Assembly (NCBI GenBank): GCA_028688015.1
Contig: JAQTZB010000001.1
Location: 413,663 to 477,662 of the forward strand
DNA from: Elusimicrobiales bacterium
GTDB taxonomy: Bacteria > Elusimicrobiota > Elusimicrobia > Elusimicrobiales > UBA9959
Direction: 5' to 3'
Length of the DNA stretch: 64,000 bases
Shown here: positions 8,299 to 16,627 of the stretch, one piece after another
How the letters are laid out: every line of letters starts with the position of its first letter
Numbering within the stretch: position 1 is the stretch's first letter
Notes under the pieces: generated by a model
Databases searched by the model: none
The model's input: only the letters and a program-made list of their open reading frames with translations
What the model was told of the DNA's origin: nothing
Position numbers and translations under genes: made by a program

Positions 8299-9119
8299 CC
8301 GGGCGCGACGTCCTGCTGGAAATAGTGACGGAAAACCTGCCCGCCCGCCTTTGCCCCGGGGCCGCGGAGCAGTTTAAGGCGTGCGCCGCGGAAGAGTTCG
8401 CCGCGGCCGGCCTCACCTGCGGGCCCATCGACGCGTACGCCACTTGCAGGCGGCTGGTGCTTTACGCCCAGGACGCGCCCGCCGGACCGGGGGCCAGGGC
8501 CCTCGCCGGGATCTTCCCCCGCCTGATAGCCAGGCTCCAATTCCCGGACGCGATGACCTGGGAACCCTCCCGGTTCCCCTTCGCCAGGCCGATACGCGGC
8601 CTGGTGGCTCTGCACGGTGAGAAGCTGGTTACGTTCTCCCTGGCCGGGCTGAAGTCCGGCCGCGTTACGGACGGCCACGACGCGGCGGGCCCGCGCCGGC
8701 TGAAAGTGCCAGCGGCCGAAAGATATTTCAGGACGCTGGAGCACGCTTGCGTGCTGGTCAAGGACGGGCAGAGGCTGGAGGCCTTGCGGAGCGGCCTCGC
8801 CGCCGCCGGCAAGCGCATGAAGCTGCAGGTAGAGCCCGACGCGGACCTGCTCCGCGAGAGCCTGTATCTCGCCGAATACCCGGTAGTAGTGGTGGGCGGC
8901 TTTTCGCAGGAGTTCCTGGCGCTGCCGCCGGAGGTGCTGCGGAGCGCGCTGAAGGCGGCGCTCTTCTTCCCGGTAGCCGACTCCGCCGGCCGCCCGCAGC
9001 CGTATTTCGCCGGAGTCCGGGACGGTGTGTCTAAAGGGCAGCGCAACGTGGAGGAAGGGTTCCGCGCCGCCGCAGAGGCCGCGCTCGCCGCGGCGCGGCG
9101 CCGGGCCGGAAAGAGCTAG
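8295..9119 (+). CDS. GlyS-like protein: truncated homologue of GlyRS beta subunit N-terminus
   Basis: The 274 aa correspond to roughly the first 40% of a GlyRS beta subunit (about 690 aa). Recognisable segments are LLEIVTENLPARL, YATCRRLVLYA, RFPFARPIRGLVAL, LAGLKSGRVTDGHD, LAEYPVVVVGGFSQEFLALPPEVL and a final YFAGVRDGVSKGQRNVEEGF. The HD-like and anticodon-binding domains are missing, with a clean stop at 9119 followed by a strong terminator. It is coupled to the GlyQ-like gene by an ATGA overlap. With a complete single-chain GlyRS next door it cannot be the main synthetase. Whether it is expressed as a complex with the GlyQ-like protein is unknown. Confidence 0.8.
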   Translation: MTGRDVLLEIVTENLPARLCPGAAEQFKACAAEEFAAAGLTCGPIDAYATCRRLVLYAQDAPAGPGARALAGIFPRLIARLQFPDAMTWEPSRFPFARPIRGLVALHGEKLVTFSLAGLKSGRVTDGHDAAGPRRLKVPAAERYFRTLEHACVLVKDGQRLEALRSGLAAAGKRMKLQVEPDADLLRESLYLAEYPVVVVGGFSQEFLALPPEVLRSALKAALFFPVADSAGRPQPYFAGVRDGVSKGQRNVEEGFRAAAEAALAAARRRAGKS

Positions 9120-9142
9120 CGCCCGCCGGGCCAGATCAGCAA

Positions 9143-9173
9143 GCCGCCGGACTGCCGGCGGCCTTTTTATTTT
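9143..9173 (+). terminator. Intrinsic terminator after the recO-glyQ'-glyS' unit
   Basis: Perfect 8-bp stem GCCGCCGG / CCGGCGGC with loop ACTG, followed by CTTTTTATTTT. On the minus strand no U tract follows, so it terminates plus-strand transcription only. Confidence 0.9.
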
Positions 9174-9262
9174 GGAACGGTCAGTTTAGGGCGCCGGGGA
9201 TCCCCCCTTCCTTATAAGTATGGCCTTGGCCGAGAGCCGGACTTTTTTGCGCGGTTTGTTGT

Positions 9263-10633
9263 TTAGAAGGGGTAACCGATGCGGATGATGGCGTTGGTGC
9301 CTTCTGAGCCGTAGGCGAAGTCCACCGTGGCCACGAGCTGCGGCCGGATGACCAGGCGCGCCGAGATCCCGGGCCCGTATTTCAGATCGCGGGCGCGGAA
9401 GGCGGAAACTTTGGGGAACACCGTGCCTATGTCCAGGAAGGGCGCTATTTCCGTCTCGCTGATGAACTTGTAGAAAGGGGTCTTGGAGAGGGTGATGCGC
9501 TCCTCGATGGTGAACACGAACTTGCCGCGGTCGGTAAAGCGGCCGTCGCCTGCCATCCTTAGGCCGGTGCTTTCGCCCAACTGCGGCAGGGCGTGGAAGG
9601 GCAGCGCCTCGCCGCGCTGGAACTGCAGCAGGTAATGCGCCGCCGTGACGTAGCGGCTCTCTTCTTTGTAATTGTAATAGTGCTTGACCTGCAGCGCGTA
9701 GGTGCGGTACTCGTAGTCGGAGCCCAGCTTCTTGTTGGAGTAGAGCACCGAGGCGCTGGCGTAGGTGCCGATCTTCGGCAGGAAAGGGTGGTCTGTATCG
9801 TCGTAGACCAGCGAGAAGCGGTTGGTGTGGAAGGTGCGCAGTTCCGAGGCTACGGCGTAATCGGCCGGGAATAAGACGTTAACCTGCCCGCCGTTCACGG
9901 GGCCCACGCCGATGCGCTTGTCGAAATAGGAGTGGTTGAAGTTGAAGAAGAGGTGCTTTATCAGCGGCAGGTCGGCGATGACCTCCTCGCCGGTCGTCTG
10001 CAGCGAGTAGTTGGCCTTGTCGCCGCGCTTAGAGTTTATCCCGTAGCCGTAGAAGGAGGGCTTGCCGGTCACCCAGTGCTTGGCTTCCAGGCTCAGCCGG
10101 AAGCCGGAGGCGAAGACGTCGGGCGTGTAGTAATAGGCCATCAGTTCGCGCTCCACCCGCTCCGAGCGGGAGGCCCGCAGAATGAAATAGCGCTTGTCGT
10201 CGGGAAAGATGTAGTGGCGGTAGGTCAGCGTGGTGCGCAGGTTCTCGTTGTAATTGACCGAGGGGACCAGCACCGACTTGATCTCGTTGGTGCCCCTCTT
10301 CCTTATAGCCACCACCGGCATGATGCCGAAGCTGGGGCCGAGGTCCTTGCTGGAATCCACCACGGGGAAAGGGATGAGCGGGCCGTTGGGGGTGTCGATG
10401 GTGATGGCGTTCAGCACCCGGCCGAGCAGGCCTTCCTTAGGCGGGGCCGGCCGTTCCGCCGTCTTGATGATATCCTCTTTGGTTTTGGCTTCGGGCTTGA
10501 CCAGTTCTTCCCTGGCTTTTATCGGAGGCTTCACCAGCAGCTTGCGCTTCTTTTTCGCCGGCGCCTGGGCGTGCGCCGCGGCCCCCAGCAGGAAGAGCAG
10601 CGCGAGGCAGATGGCGGCGGGACGTCTGGGCAT
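9263..10633 (-). CDS. Outer-membrane beta-barrel protein of the Omp85/BamA superfamily, without POTRA domains
   Basis: 456 residues. A signal peptide (about 1-22, cleavage after AHA) is followed by a basic linker rich in Lys/Pro and Glu (residues 24-70). A Bac_surface_Ag-like barrel then shows alternating aromatic/hydrophobic strands and terminates in ...IIRIGYPF, the C-terminal Phe expected of outer-membrane barrels. The segment LRMAGDGRFTDRGKFVFTIEER resembles the Omp85 loop-6 region. No POTRA repeat is visible, so it is closer to the short surface-antigen-like members than to BamA. Substrate unknown. Its ATG lies 1 base after the nadE stop, so the two are cotranscribed. Confidence 0.75.
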   Translation of the reverse strand: MPRRPAAICLALLFLLGAAAHAQAPAKKKRKLLVKPPIKAREELVKPEAKTKEDIIKTAERPAPPKEGLLGRVLNAITIDTPNGPLIPFPVVDSSKDLGPSFGIMPVVAIRKRGTNEIKSVLVPSVNYNENLRTTLTYRHYIFPDDKRYFILRASRSERVERELMAYYYTPDVFASGFRLSLEAKHWVTGKPSFYGYGINSKRGDKANYSLQTTGEEVIADLPLIKHLFFNFNHSYFDKRIGVGPVNGGQVNVLFPADYAVASELRTFHTNRFSLVYDDTDHPFLPKIGTYASASVLYSNKKLGSDYEYRTYALQVKHYYNYKEESRYVTAAHYLLQFQRGEALPFHALPQLGESTGLRMAGDGRFTDRGKFVFTIEERITLSKTPFYKFISETEIAPFLDIGTVFPKVSAFRARDLKYGPGISARLVIRPQLVATVDFAYGSEGTNAIIRIGYPF

Positions 10634-10634
10634 T

Positions 10635-12275
10635 TCAGGCGGTGAAGCCGAGGGCTTTTACGATGGGCATCTTGCGCCCGTAGCCGAAGGACTTTTCGGT
10701 CACTTTGAGCGCTATCGGCAGCTGCTTGCGCTTGTACTCGTTCAGCTCCACTCGGCGCAGGATGGAGCGGACCAGGGCGGGGCTGAACCCGCGCGCCGCG
10801 ATCTCGGCCGGAGTCCGGTTCTCTTCCAGGTACAGGCGCAGGATCTCGTCCAGTGTTTTGTACGGCGGCAGGTCGTCCTGGTCCTTCTGGCCGGGCTTCA
10901 GCTCCGCGGTCGGCGGGCGCGCGATGATGGCGCGCGGGATCAGTTCCCCGCCGCGGTTCAGGCAGGCGGCCAGGCGGTAGACCTCGGTCTTGAACAGGTC
11001 GGCTATCGGAGCCAGCGCCCCGGCGGTATCTCCGTAGAGAGTGCAATACCCCACGGCTATCTCCGACTTGTTGCCGGTAGTTAGGTTCAGCGCTCCGTTG
11101 GAATTCGCCAGGGCCATCAGCAGGCTGCCGCGGACGCGGGCCTGCAGGTTCTGCATCGTAAGCGTTATCCCCCGGCCCTCCGGTTTTAATTCTTTAAGGA
11201 AAGAGCCGTAGATGTTCTTTATCGGGATGGTGCGGGTCTTTATGCCCAGGCGCTGCGCGAGCGTCAGCGCGTCGGAGACGCTGCGGGCGGCCGTGTATTC
11301 AGAGGGCATCAGCACTCCGGTGACGTTCCCCGGGCCGAGGGCCCTGGCGGCCAGCGCGGCTACTACGGCGGAGTCGATGCCGCCGCTGAGCCCGAGCAGG
11401 GCCTGTTTGAAGCCGAGCTTTCTGAAATAATCCTTTATGCCGAGCGTCAGCGCGTCGCGGATCTCTGCGGCTTCATCCTGCGCCTGGCGCGGGGCGGGCC
11501 TGGCGCGGGCGGCGGTATCGACCAGGACGAGGTCTTCGGCGAAGGCCCCGGCCGCGGCCGCAACCTTGCCGTCGGGCGCCAGGGCGAAGCTGTTGCCGTC
11601 GAAGATGAGTTCGTCGTTGGCGCCGGCCTGGTTGGCGTAGATTATGTGGGCCCGCATCTTTTTTGCGAGGGCGGAAAGCAGGCGGCGGCGCAGGGCGCTC
11701 TTGCCGCGGTAGAACGGGGAGGCGGAGATGTTGATGATGACTGACGCCCTGGCCGCGCGCAGGCTTTGCGCGGGGTTGTGGCGGTAGAGCAGGCGGCTGG
11801 GCAGCAGGCTGGTGCCGGCCCAGATATCCTCGCAGACGGTGAGGCCCAGGACCGTGCCCCGGAACCGGACCGGGCGGTTGTCGGCTGCCGGCTCGAAATA
11901 CCTGGCCTCGTCGAAGATATCGTAGGTGGGCAGCAACGACTTGAACCTCCGGGCCGCCACCTTACCGCCGTCGATGAGGGCGATGGCGTTGTGCAGCGGC
12001 TTGCCTTTCCTGGCCGGGTTGCGGTCCACGTACCCGACGGCGAGCGCCGTCTTCAGCTTCAACGCTGCCAGTTCTTTGAGCGCCTTTAAATTGGCGTCTA
12101 TGAAATTATTTTTTTCGAGCAGGTCGAGCGGCGGGTAGCCGGTGAGCGCGAGTTCCGGGAACACGGCCAGGTCCGCGCCCGCGGCTTCGGCCCGGCGAGC
12201 GAAGTCCTCGATGAGCTTCAGGTTCCCGTCGATATCCCCCACCACGGGGTTGATTTGCGCGATAGCGATTTTCAT
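10635..12275 (-). CDS. nadE: Glutamine-dependent NAD+ synthetase
   Basis: The enzyme makes NAD+ from deamido-NAD+, ATP and glutamine. The N-terminal nitrilase-fold glutaminase domain has the triad E41 (FPELALTGYPP), K112 (KSLLPTYD) and C148 (VCEDIW). The C-terminal synthetase domain has the PP-loop LSGGIDSAVVAAL near residue 293 and NKSEIAVGYCTLYGD. Length 546 aa is normal. Of two close ATGs (12281, 12275) I prefer 12275, because an extended -10 box predicts a transcript beginning there. The open frame continues upstream but over repeat DNA. Confidence 0.95.
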   Translation of the reverse strand: MKIAIAQINPVVGDIDGNLKLIEDFARRAEAAGADLAVFPELALTGYPPLDLLEKNNFIDANLKALKELAALKLKTALAVGYVDRNPARKGKPLHNAIALIDGGKVAARRFKSLLPTYDIFDEARYFEPAADNRPVRFRGTVLGLTVCEDIWAGTSLLPSRLLYRHNPAQSLRAARASVIINISASPFYRGKSALRRRLLSALAKKMRAHIIYANQAGANDELIFDGNSFALAPDGKVAAAAGAFAEDLVLVDTAARARPAPRQAQDEAAEIRDALTLGIKDYFRKLGFKQALLGLSGGIDSAVVAALAARALGPGNVTGVLMPSEYTAARSVSDALTLAQRLGIKTRTIPIKNIYGSFLKELKPEGRGITLTMQNLQARVRGSLLMALANSNGALNLTTGNKSEIAVGYCTLYGDTAGALAPIADLFKTEVYRLAACLNRGGELIPRAIIARPPTAELKPGQKDQDDLPPYKTLDEILRLYLEENRTPAEIAARGFSPALVRSILRRVELNEYKRKQLPIALKVTEKSFGYGRKMPIVKALGFTA

Positions 12276-12282
12276 CGCCATA

Positions 12283-12291
12283 ATTATAGCA
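12283..12291 (-). promoter_or_regulatory. Extended -10 promoter of nadE, predicted leaderless
   Basis: Minus-strand TGCTATAAT contains the extended -10 TGn plus a perfect TATAAT (12288-12283). The second nadE ATG (12275) begins 8 bases past the box, exactly where transcription should start. There is no Shine-Dalgarno before either ATG and no good -35. Confidence 0.55.
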
Positions 12292-12366
12292 AAACCCCTT
12301 CTCCCCTCCCCCCTCAGTGAAGCGAACCGGATATAGCAGTGATCCGCGAGAAGCCCAGTCGGGTGC

Positions 12367-12490
12367 CGGGCGGGGAGGGGCCCCTGGCTCCTGGGCAGAG
12401 GGAAACCGTTGCGCGGTTTCCCCCCGCCCTTTGGGAAATTAAGGGCGGGGCCCCCCTTCCCCAAAGTCGCCAGGAACCCCTCCCCGCCCG
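12367..12490. repeat. Structured dispersed repeat, family 1, copy A
   Basis: A core at 12388-12470 is nearly identical to 41226-41307. It contains two internal hairpins: GGGAAACCG / CGGTTTCCC, and CCCCGCCC / GGGCGGGG around TTTGGGAAATTAA. The core is enclosed by a 14-bp perfect inverted repeat (12367-12380 with 12477-12490), extended inward by CCTGG/CCAGG. The arms have no sequence in common with those of the other copy. It lies in the 549-base gene-free region 12276-12824 and no coding potential is supported. Confidence 0.8.
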
Positions 12491-12539
12491 TCCCCTCCGT
12501 ATGCTTGTCAGACTACCCCAAGCGAGCAACCAGCGGAGA

Positions 12540-12660
12540 CCGCAGGGATGGGGACCGAAAAAGCCTGTCGGAGGCCGACGCTTGCGTAGCGCGGAGGCCG
12601 AGACGGGCAGCGGCGAGCACGGTGTGCGAGACCGCGGTTTTTCGGGCCCCGTCCCTGCGG
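12540..12660. repeat. Structured dispersed repeat, family 2, copy A (minus orientation)
   Basis: 23-base outer arms (12540-12562 and 12638-12660) are complementary except for one A/G mismatch and one G-T wobble. The enclosed ~75-base core, read on the minus strand, contains CACACCGTG followed by CGCTACGCAAGC and aligns with the family 2 copy at 28270-28384, whose arms are different. Possible folded RNA or miniature element; no ORF supported. Confidence 0.65.
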
Positions 12661-12719
12661 TAGGCCGCCAACCCACGAGCGCCCCCCTCGCGGCAGGCCT
12701 CCGGGGGATACTTTTCGGG

Positions 12720-12748
12720 TTGAATATGGGGAGTCAATATGATAATAT
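12720..12748 (+). promoter_or_regulatory. Predicted rpsB promoter
   Basis: TTGAAT (12720-12725) and TAATAT (12743-12748) are spaced by 17 bases in an A+T-rich island; overlapping TATGAT/GATAAT boxes are alternatives. This leaves a 5' leader of about 70 bases before rpsB. I see no convincing S2-binding structure in it. The bases between the repeat at 12660 and this promoter hold nothing else recognisable. Confidence 0.5.
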
Positions 12749-12824
12749 TAAGGCACGCGGTTGAAATCCTGCTCCTGGAGGGCGGGAAAAGAAACGCAAC
12801 GTATAGAACGGAGGATAGTCCAAA

Positions 12825-13646
12825 ATGGCACTTAACGTAACGATGAAAAGCATGTTAGAAGCCGGAGTCCACTTCGGTCACCAGACCTACAGGTGGAATC
12901 CCAAGATGGCCCGCTACATATTCGGCGAGCGCAACGGCATCCATATTCTCGATCTGCAGAAGACCGTCAAGGAAATAAAAAAGGCCTATACCTTCGTCAA
13001 GGATTCCGCCAAGGCCGGCAAGACCTTCCTGTTCGTCGGCACCAAGAAGCAGGCTAAAGAGATCATCCGCGAGGAAGCCGTCCGCGCCGATGTGTCCTAC
13101 GTTCACGAAAAGTGGCTCGGCGGCACGCTGACCAACTTCGAGACCCTGCGCAAGTCCCTCAAGCGCTTCGACGAGCTCGAGAAGTTCGAGAACGACGGCC
13201 TGTTCAAGGTCATGTCCAAGAAAGAGGTCTCCCGCCTCTCCAAGGAGAAGGCCCGCCTGGTGAAGCTGCTCAGCGGCATCCGCAACCTGCGCAACCTGCC
13301 GGACATCATGTTCATCGTGGACCCCATCGAGGAGGCCAACGCCCTCAAGGAAGCCCACAGGCTCAAGATCCCCGTAGTGGGCGTCTGCGACACCAACTGC
13401 GACCCCGACCAGCTCGACTGGCCGATCCCCGGCAACGACGACGCCGCCCGCTCGATCCGCCTGTTCTGCGCGACGATGGCCGACGCCGTGGTGGACGGGC
13501 GCGCCGAGGCCGAGGCCGAGAAGGCCGCCGCCCATCAGCAGGCCCAGGAAGCCGCCGCCGTAGAAGCCGGCGAGGTCCAGCCCGAAGGCGATCCCCTCAA
13601 CCAGGTGGAAGCCCCCGCCGAAGAGCCGGTCCGCACCGAAGAATAA
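12825..13646 (+). CDS. rpsB: 30S ribosomal protein S2
   Basis: The S2 sequence is clear: [35 protein letters not shown] at the start, [24 protein letters not shown] and [10 protein letters not shown]. The last ~50 residues form an Ala/Glu-rich acidic tail beyond the conserved domain. GGAGG lies 10 bases before ATG 12825. It heads the rpsB-tsf-pyrH cluster. Confidence 0.98.
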   Translation: MALNVTMKSMLEAGVHFGHQTYRWNPKMARYIFGERNGIHILDLQKTVKEIKKAYTFVKDSAKAGKTFLFVGTKKQAKEIIREEAVRADVSYVHEKWLGGTLTNFETLRKSLKRFDELEKFENDGLFKVMSKKEVSRLSKEKARLVKLLSGIRNLRNLPDIMFIVDPIEEANALKEAHRLKIPVVGVCDTNCDPDQLDWPIPGNDDAARSIRLFCATMADAVVDGRAEAEAEKAAAHQQAQEAAAVEAGEVQPEGDPLNQVEAPAEEPVRTEE

Positions 13647-13664
13647 AGTATTTTCTTAGGCACT

Positions 13665-13698
13665 GGGGGCGCGGCTTTAATGCTTGCGCCCCCTTTTT
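13665..13698 (+). terminator. Terminator/attenuator between rpsB and tsf
   Basis: GGGGGCGC / GCGCCCCC stem (8 bp), 13-base loop, followed by TTTTT. It sits 18 bases after the rpsB stop and 13 bases before the tsf ribosome-binding site, so it probably sets the rpsB:tsf ratio by partial termination. Confidence 0.8.
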
Positions 13699-13725
13699 AC
13701 AGGAAACACCAAGGAGATTATCACT

Positions 13726-14622
13726 ATGGCAATAACCAGCGAACAGGTAATGACACTCCGGAGCCAGACCGGCGCCGGCATAATGGACTGCAAAGGGGCA
13801 CTCAACGAGGCCGGCGGCGACCTGCCGAAAGCCGTCGAGATCCTGCGCAAGAAGGGCCTTGCCGGCCTGGCCAAACGCGCCGGCCGCACGATGAAGGAAG
13901 GCGTGGTGGTGGCCAAGACTTCCGGCCCCGCGACCGCCCTGCTCGAGGTAAACTGCGAGACCGACTTCGTGGCCAAGAACCCCGACGTGGCCGCCTTCGC
14001 CTCCGCGCTCGCCGCCGACATGCTGACCGACGCTTCCCTGGCCAACCCGGCCGAGAGCGACAAGGCAAAAGAGCGCCTGCAGGCCGTCGCCGTGAAGATG
14101 GGCGAGAACATGGCCATCCGCCGCGGCGTCTGCTACAAGGCCGAGGCCAACACCGCCGTCAATTACTACGTGCACTCCGACAACCGGAAGGCCGCCATCG
14201 TGGAACTCTCCTTCGACGGCAACCTGGCCGCCGCCAAGGCCGAGCTCGAGAGCCTGGCCAGGGAACTCGCGATGCAGGCCGTCGCCATGAACCCCCGCTT
14301 CCTGCGCCGCGAAGAAGTCGCCGCCGATGTGGTGGCCAAGGAAAGGGAGATCTACCGCGCCAAGATGGAGGCTGACGAAGCCGCCGCCCAGGCCCGCGCC
14401 GCGGAGACCGGCAAGCCCTACAAGGCCAAGCCGGCCGAAGCCATCGAGAAGATGCTCGAAGGCCGCGTCAACAAGTTCTTCCAGGAGTGCTGCCTGATCG
14501 AGCAGGCTTCGATCCGCGACTCCAAGAAGACCGTGTCGCAGGCCGTGAAGGACCTGGGCGCCAAGCTCGGCGGCAACGTCGCCGTCAAGCGCTTCAACTG
14601 CTTCATCGTCGGCGTAGAGTAA
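13726..14622 (+). CDS. tsf: Elongation factor Ts
   Basis: EF-Ts is the nucleotide exchange factor for EF-Tu. Conserved N-terminal [22 protein letters not shown] and the core [12 protein letters not shown] are present; length 298 aa. ATG 13726 follows AAGGAG at 13711; a longer start at 13684 would lie inside the terminator loop. The gene lies between rpsB and pyrH as usual. Confidence 0.97.
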   Translation: MAITSEQVMTLRSQTGAGIMDCKGALNEAGGDLPKAVEILRKKGLAGLAKRAGRTMKEGVVVAKTSGPATALLEVNCETDFVAKNPDVAAFASALAADMLTDASLANPAESDKAKERLQAVAVKMGENMAIRRGVCYKAEANTAVNYYVHSDNRKAAIVELSFDGNLAAAKAELESLARELAMQAVAMNPRFLRREEVAADVVAKEREIYRAKMEADEAAAQARAAETGKPYKAKPAEAIEKMLEGRVNKFFQECCLIEQASIRDSKKTVSQAVKDLGAKLGGNVAVKRFNCFIVGVE

Positions 14623-14636
14623 GCGCAGGCCGCAAG

Positions 14637-14669
14637 CGCCGCCGCGGGCCCTCCCGGGCCCCGGCGGCG
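14637..14669 (+). other. Strong hairpin between tsf and pyrH
   Basis: An 8-bp CGCCGCCG / CGGCGGCG outer stem encloses a GGGCCC / GGGCCC inner stem. No U tract follows (GTAAAACT), so it is more likely a processing or stability hairpin than an intrinsic terminator. Confidence 0.45.
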
Positions 14670-14698
14670 TAAAACTATCCGCACGGGGGAGGTTTCCC

Positions 14699-15406
14699 AT
14701 GTATAAACGCGTACTTCTGAAGCTCTCCGGAGAAGCCCTGGGCACGCCCGGTGACAGCCGCTCCATCAGTTCCTCTTCCCTCACCTACATCGCCAAAGAA
14801 ATAGCCGCCGGCCTTAAAAAGACCACGCACTTGGCTATCGTCATCGGCGGCGGCAACATCTGGCGCGGCGCCCGCGACGGGCGCATGATAGACCGCGTAA
14901 CTTCCGATAACATGGGCATGCTCGCCACCATCATCAACGCGATGGCGCTGCAGAGCGCGCTTGAGCACGAGGGCGTCTCCACCCGGGTGCAGACCTCAAT
15001 AGAGATCAGCCGCCTGGCCGAGCCGTTCATTCGCCGCCGCGCGCTGCGCCACCTCGAGAAGGGCCGCGTCGTCATCTTTGCCGGCGGCACCGGCAATCCC
15101 TACTTTACCACCGACACGGCCGCCGCCCTGCGCGCCGCCGAGATCAACGCCGACGTCATCTTCAAGGCTACGCAGGTGGACGGCGTCTATACCTGTGACC
15201 CCAAGAAGGACCCGAAGGCGAAGCTGATAAAAGACATCACCTATATGGAGGCCATCAACAAGGGCCTCAAGTTCATGGACGCCAGCGCGCTGACCCTCTG
15301 CCTCGAGAACCATATCCCGATACTGGTGTTCAACCTGCACACTCCCGGCAACATCCGCAAGGCGCTGGCCGGAGAGAAGACCGGCACGCTTATCAAACAG
15401 GGGTGA
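14699..15406 (+). CDS. pyrH: UMP kinase
   Basis: The hexameric bacterial UMP kinase of the amino-acid-kinase fold converts UMP to UDP. Motifs are [40 protein letters not shown] and [15 protein letters not shown]. 235 aa is normal. GGGGGAGG precedes ATG 14699. The stop overlaps the upstream region of gmhA. Confidence 0.97.
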   Translation: MYKRVLLKLSGEALGTPGDSRSISSSSLTYIAKEIAAGLKKTTHLAIVIGGGNIWRGARDGRMIDRVTSDNMGMLATIINAMALQSALEHEGVSTRVQTSIEISRLAEPFIRRRALRHLEKGRVVIFAGGTGNPYFTTDTAAALRAAEINADVIFKATQVDGVYTCDPKKDPKAKLIKDITYMEAINKGLKFMDASALTLCLENHIPILVFNLHTPGNIRKALAGEKTGTLIKQG

Positions 15407-15408
15407 CC

Positions 15409-15981
15409 ATGGAAAGCAAGATCCTCTCCGCCATAAAGCAGCACCAGGCCGCCGCCGCGGCGCTGGCCGCCGACCATTCCCAGCTGGAGCCGATAGCCAG
15501 GCTGCTCGCCAGGACCGCCCTGGCCGGCAACAAGATCCTCGTCTGCGGCAACGGCGGGTCCGCCGCCGACAGCCAGCACATAGCCGGCGAGTTCGTCGGC
15601 CGCTTCAAGAAGGAGCGCCGCGCCATCGCGTCCGTGGCTCTCAGCACCGATACCTCCATCCTCACCTGCCTCGGCAACGACTACGGCTTCGACAAGGTCT
15701 TCTCCCGCCAGGTAGAGGCCCTGGGCCGGCGCGGCGACCTGCTGCTCGCCATCTCCACCTCGGGCTCCAGCCCCAACGTCCTGAAGGCCGCCGTTAAGGC
15801 CAAAGAGCTCGGCATGACGGTGGTCGGCTTTTTCGGGGCCAAGGGCGGGGCCATCCTCCCCCATTGCGACCTGGCTTTCCTCGCGCCGGAAACGGACACT
15901 CCGCGCGTGCAGGAAATGCACATCCTCGCCGCCCACATCGTCTGCGGGCTGGTCGAGGACGAAGTCGCCGCCGCCGGCTGA
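15409..15981 (+). CDS. gmhA: Phosphoheptose (sedoheptulose 7-phosphate) isomerase
   Basis: GmhA makes D-glycero-D-manno-heptose 7-phosphate for LPS inner core. The SIS-domain protein has CGNGGSAADSQHIAGEFVGRF, STSGSSPNVLKA and the catalytic segment ETDTPRVQEMHILAAHIVC. 190 aa is normal. ATG 15409 lies 2 bases after the pyrH stop and uses GGGG in the pyrH tail. Its position between pyrH and frr is not the common arrangement and implies a heptose-containing outer surface. Confidence 0.92.
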   Translation: MESKILSAIKQHQAAAAALAADHSQLEPIARLLARTALAGNKILVCGNGGSAADSQHIAGEFVGRFKKERRAIASVALSTDTSILTCLGNDYGFDKVFSRQVEALGRRGDLLLAISTSGSSPNVLKAAVKAKELGMTVVGFFGAKGGAILPHCDLAFLAPETDTPRVQEMHILAAHIVCGLVEDEVAAAG

Positions 15982-16008
15982 CGACAACCCGTATTAATTT
16001 AATATAAT
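15979..16008 (+). promoter_or_regulatory. Predicted promoter before frr
   Basis: CTGACG (15979-15984), 18-base spacer, perfect TATAAT (16003-16008) in a marked A+T-rich patch. The ~40-base leader holds a small GGGGAC/GTCCCC hairpin and AGGAGGAG before frr. Confidence 0.55.
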
Positions 16009-16054
16009 CAATATTGCCCGGGGACCAGTCCCCAGAGGCACAGGAGGAGCATTT

Positions 16055-16624
16055 ATGGCTGAATTTTCCATGGAAGATGTCCTTACCGAAGCGGAGATGG
16101 AGATGTCGGAGCGGGTCGACAAGTTCAAGCGCGAGCTCACTTCGCTGCGCACCGGCCGCGCCAACCCGCAGCTGCTGGATTCCGTGACCGTGGAGTACTA
16201 CGGCGCGCGCGTGCCGCTCAAGCAGGTGGCCGCCGTATCCATACCCGAGGCCCGCACGCTGGAAGTTCGCCCGTGGGACAACGCGGCCGTGGACGCCGTT
16301 GAGGCCGAGCTCCGCAAGATGGATTTCGGCTCCTCCCCCTCCCGCAACGGCAACGTCATCCGCATCAACCTGCCGCCGATGACCGAAGACCAGCGCAAGA
16401 AGATGGTGAAGATCGTCCACAGCATGGGCGAGGATTCCCGCGTGCAGGTGCGCAACGCCCGCCGCGACGCGCTGGAGAAGGTCAAGAAGGCGCAGAAGGC
16501 CGGCGCCGTGGCCGAGGACGACTATACGAGGCACGAGGAAGCGGTGCAGAAGCTGACCGACGCCTACGTCAAGACCGTCGACGACATCGTGGCGGCCAAA
16601 GAGAAGGACCTGCTTACCATTTAA
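16055..16624 (+). CDS. frr: Ribosome recycling factor
   Basis: RRF splits post-termination ribosomes with EF-G. Characteristic blocks are LTSLRTGRANPQLLDSVTVEYYG, IPEARTLEVRPWDNAAVDAVE, GNVIRINLPPMTEDQRKKMVK and RVQVRNARRDALEKVKK. 189 aa. AGGAGGAG precedes the ATG. It lies 3 bases before uppS. Confidence 0.97.
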   Translation: MAEFSMEDVLTEAEMEMSERVDKFKRELTSLRTGRANPQLLDSVTVEYYGARVPLKQVAAVSIPEARTLEVRPWDNAAVDAVEAELRKMDFGSSPSRNGNVIRINLPPMTEDQRKKMVKIVHSMGEDSRVQVRNARRDALEKVKKAQKAGAVAEDDYTRHEEAVQKLTDAYVKTVDDIVAAKEKDLLTI

Positions 16625-16627
16625 GCG

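Noticed and set aside
12404..12454. Intrinsic terminators inside repeat family 1
   Set aside because: The hairpins are strong but no U tract follows on either strand, so the structure is better treated as part of the repeat.
12339..12764. Plus-strand open frame across the repeat region
   Set aside because: It covers palindromic repeats, has low-complexity translation and no ribosome-binding site; the repeats explain the sequence.
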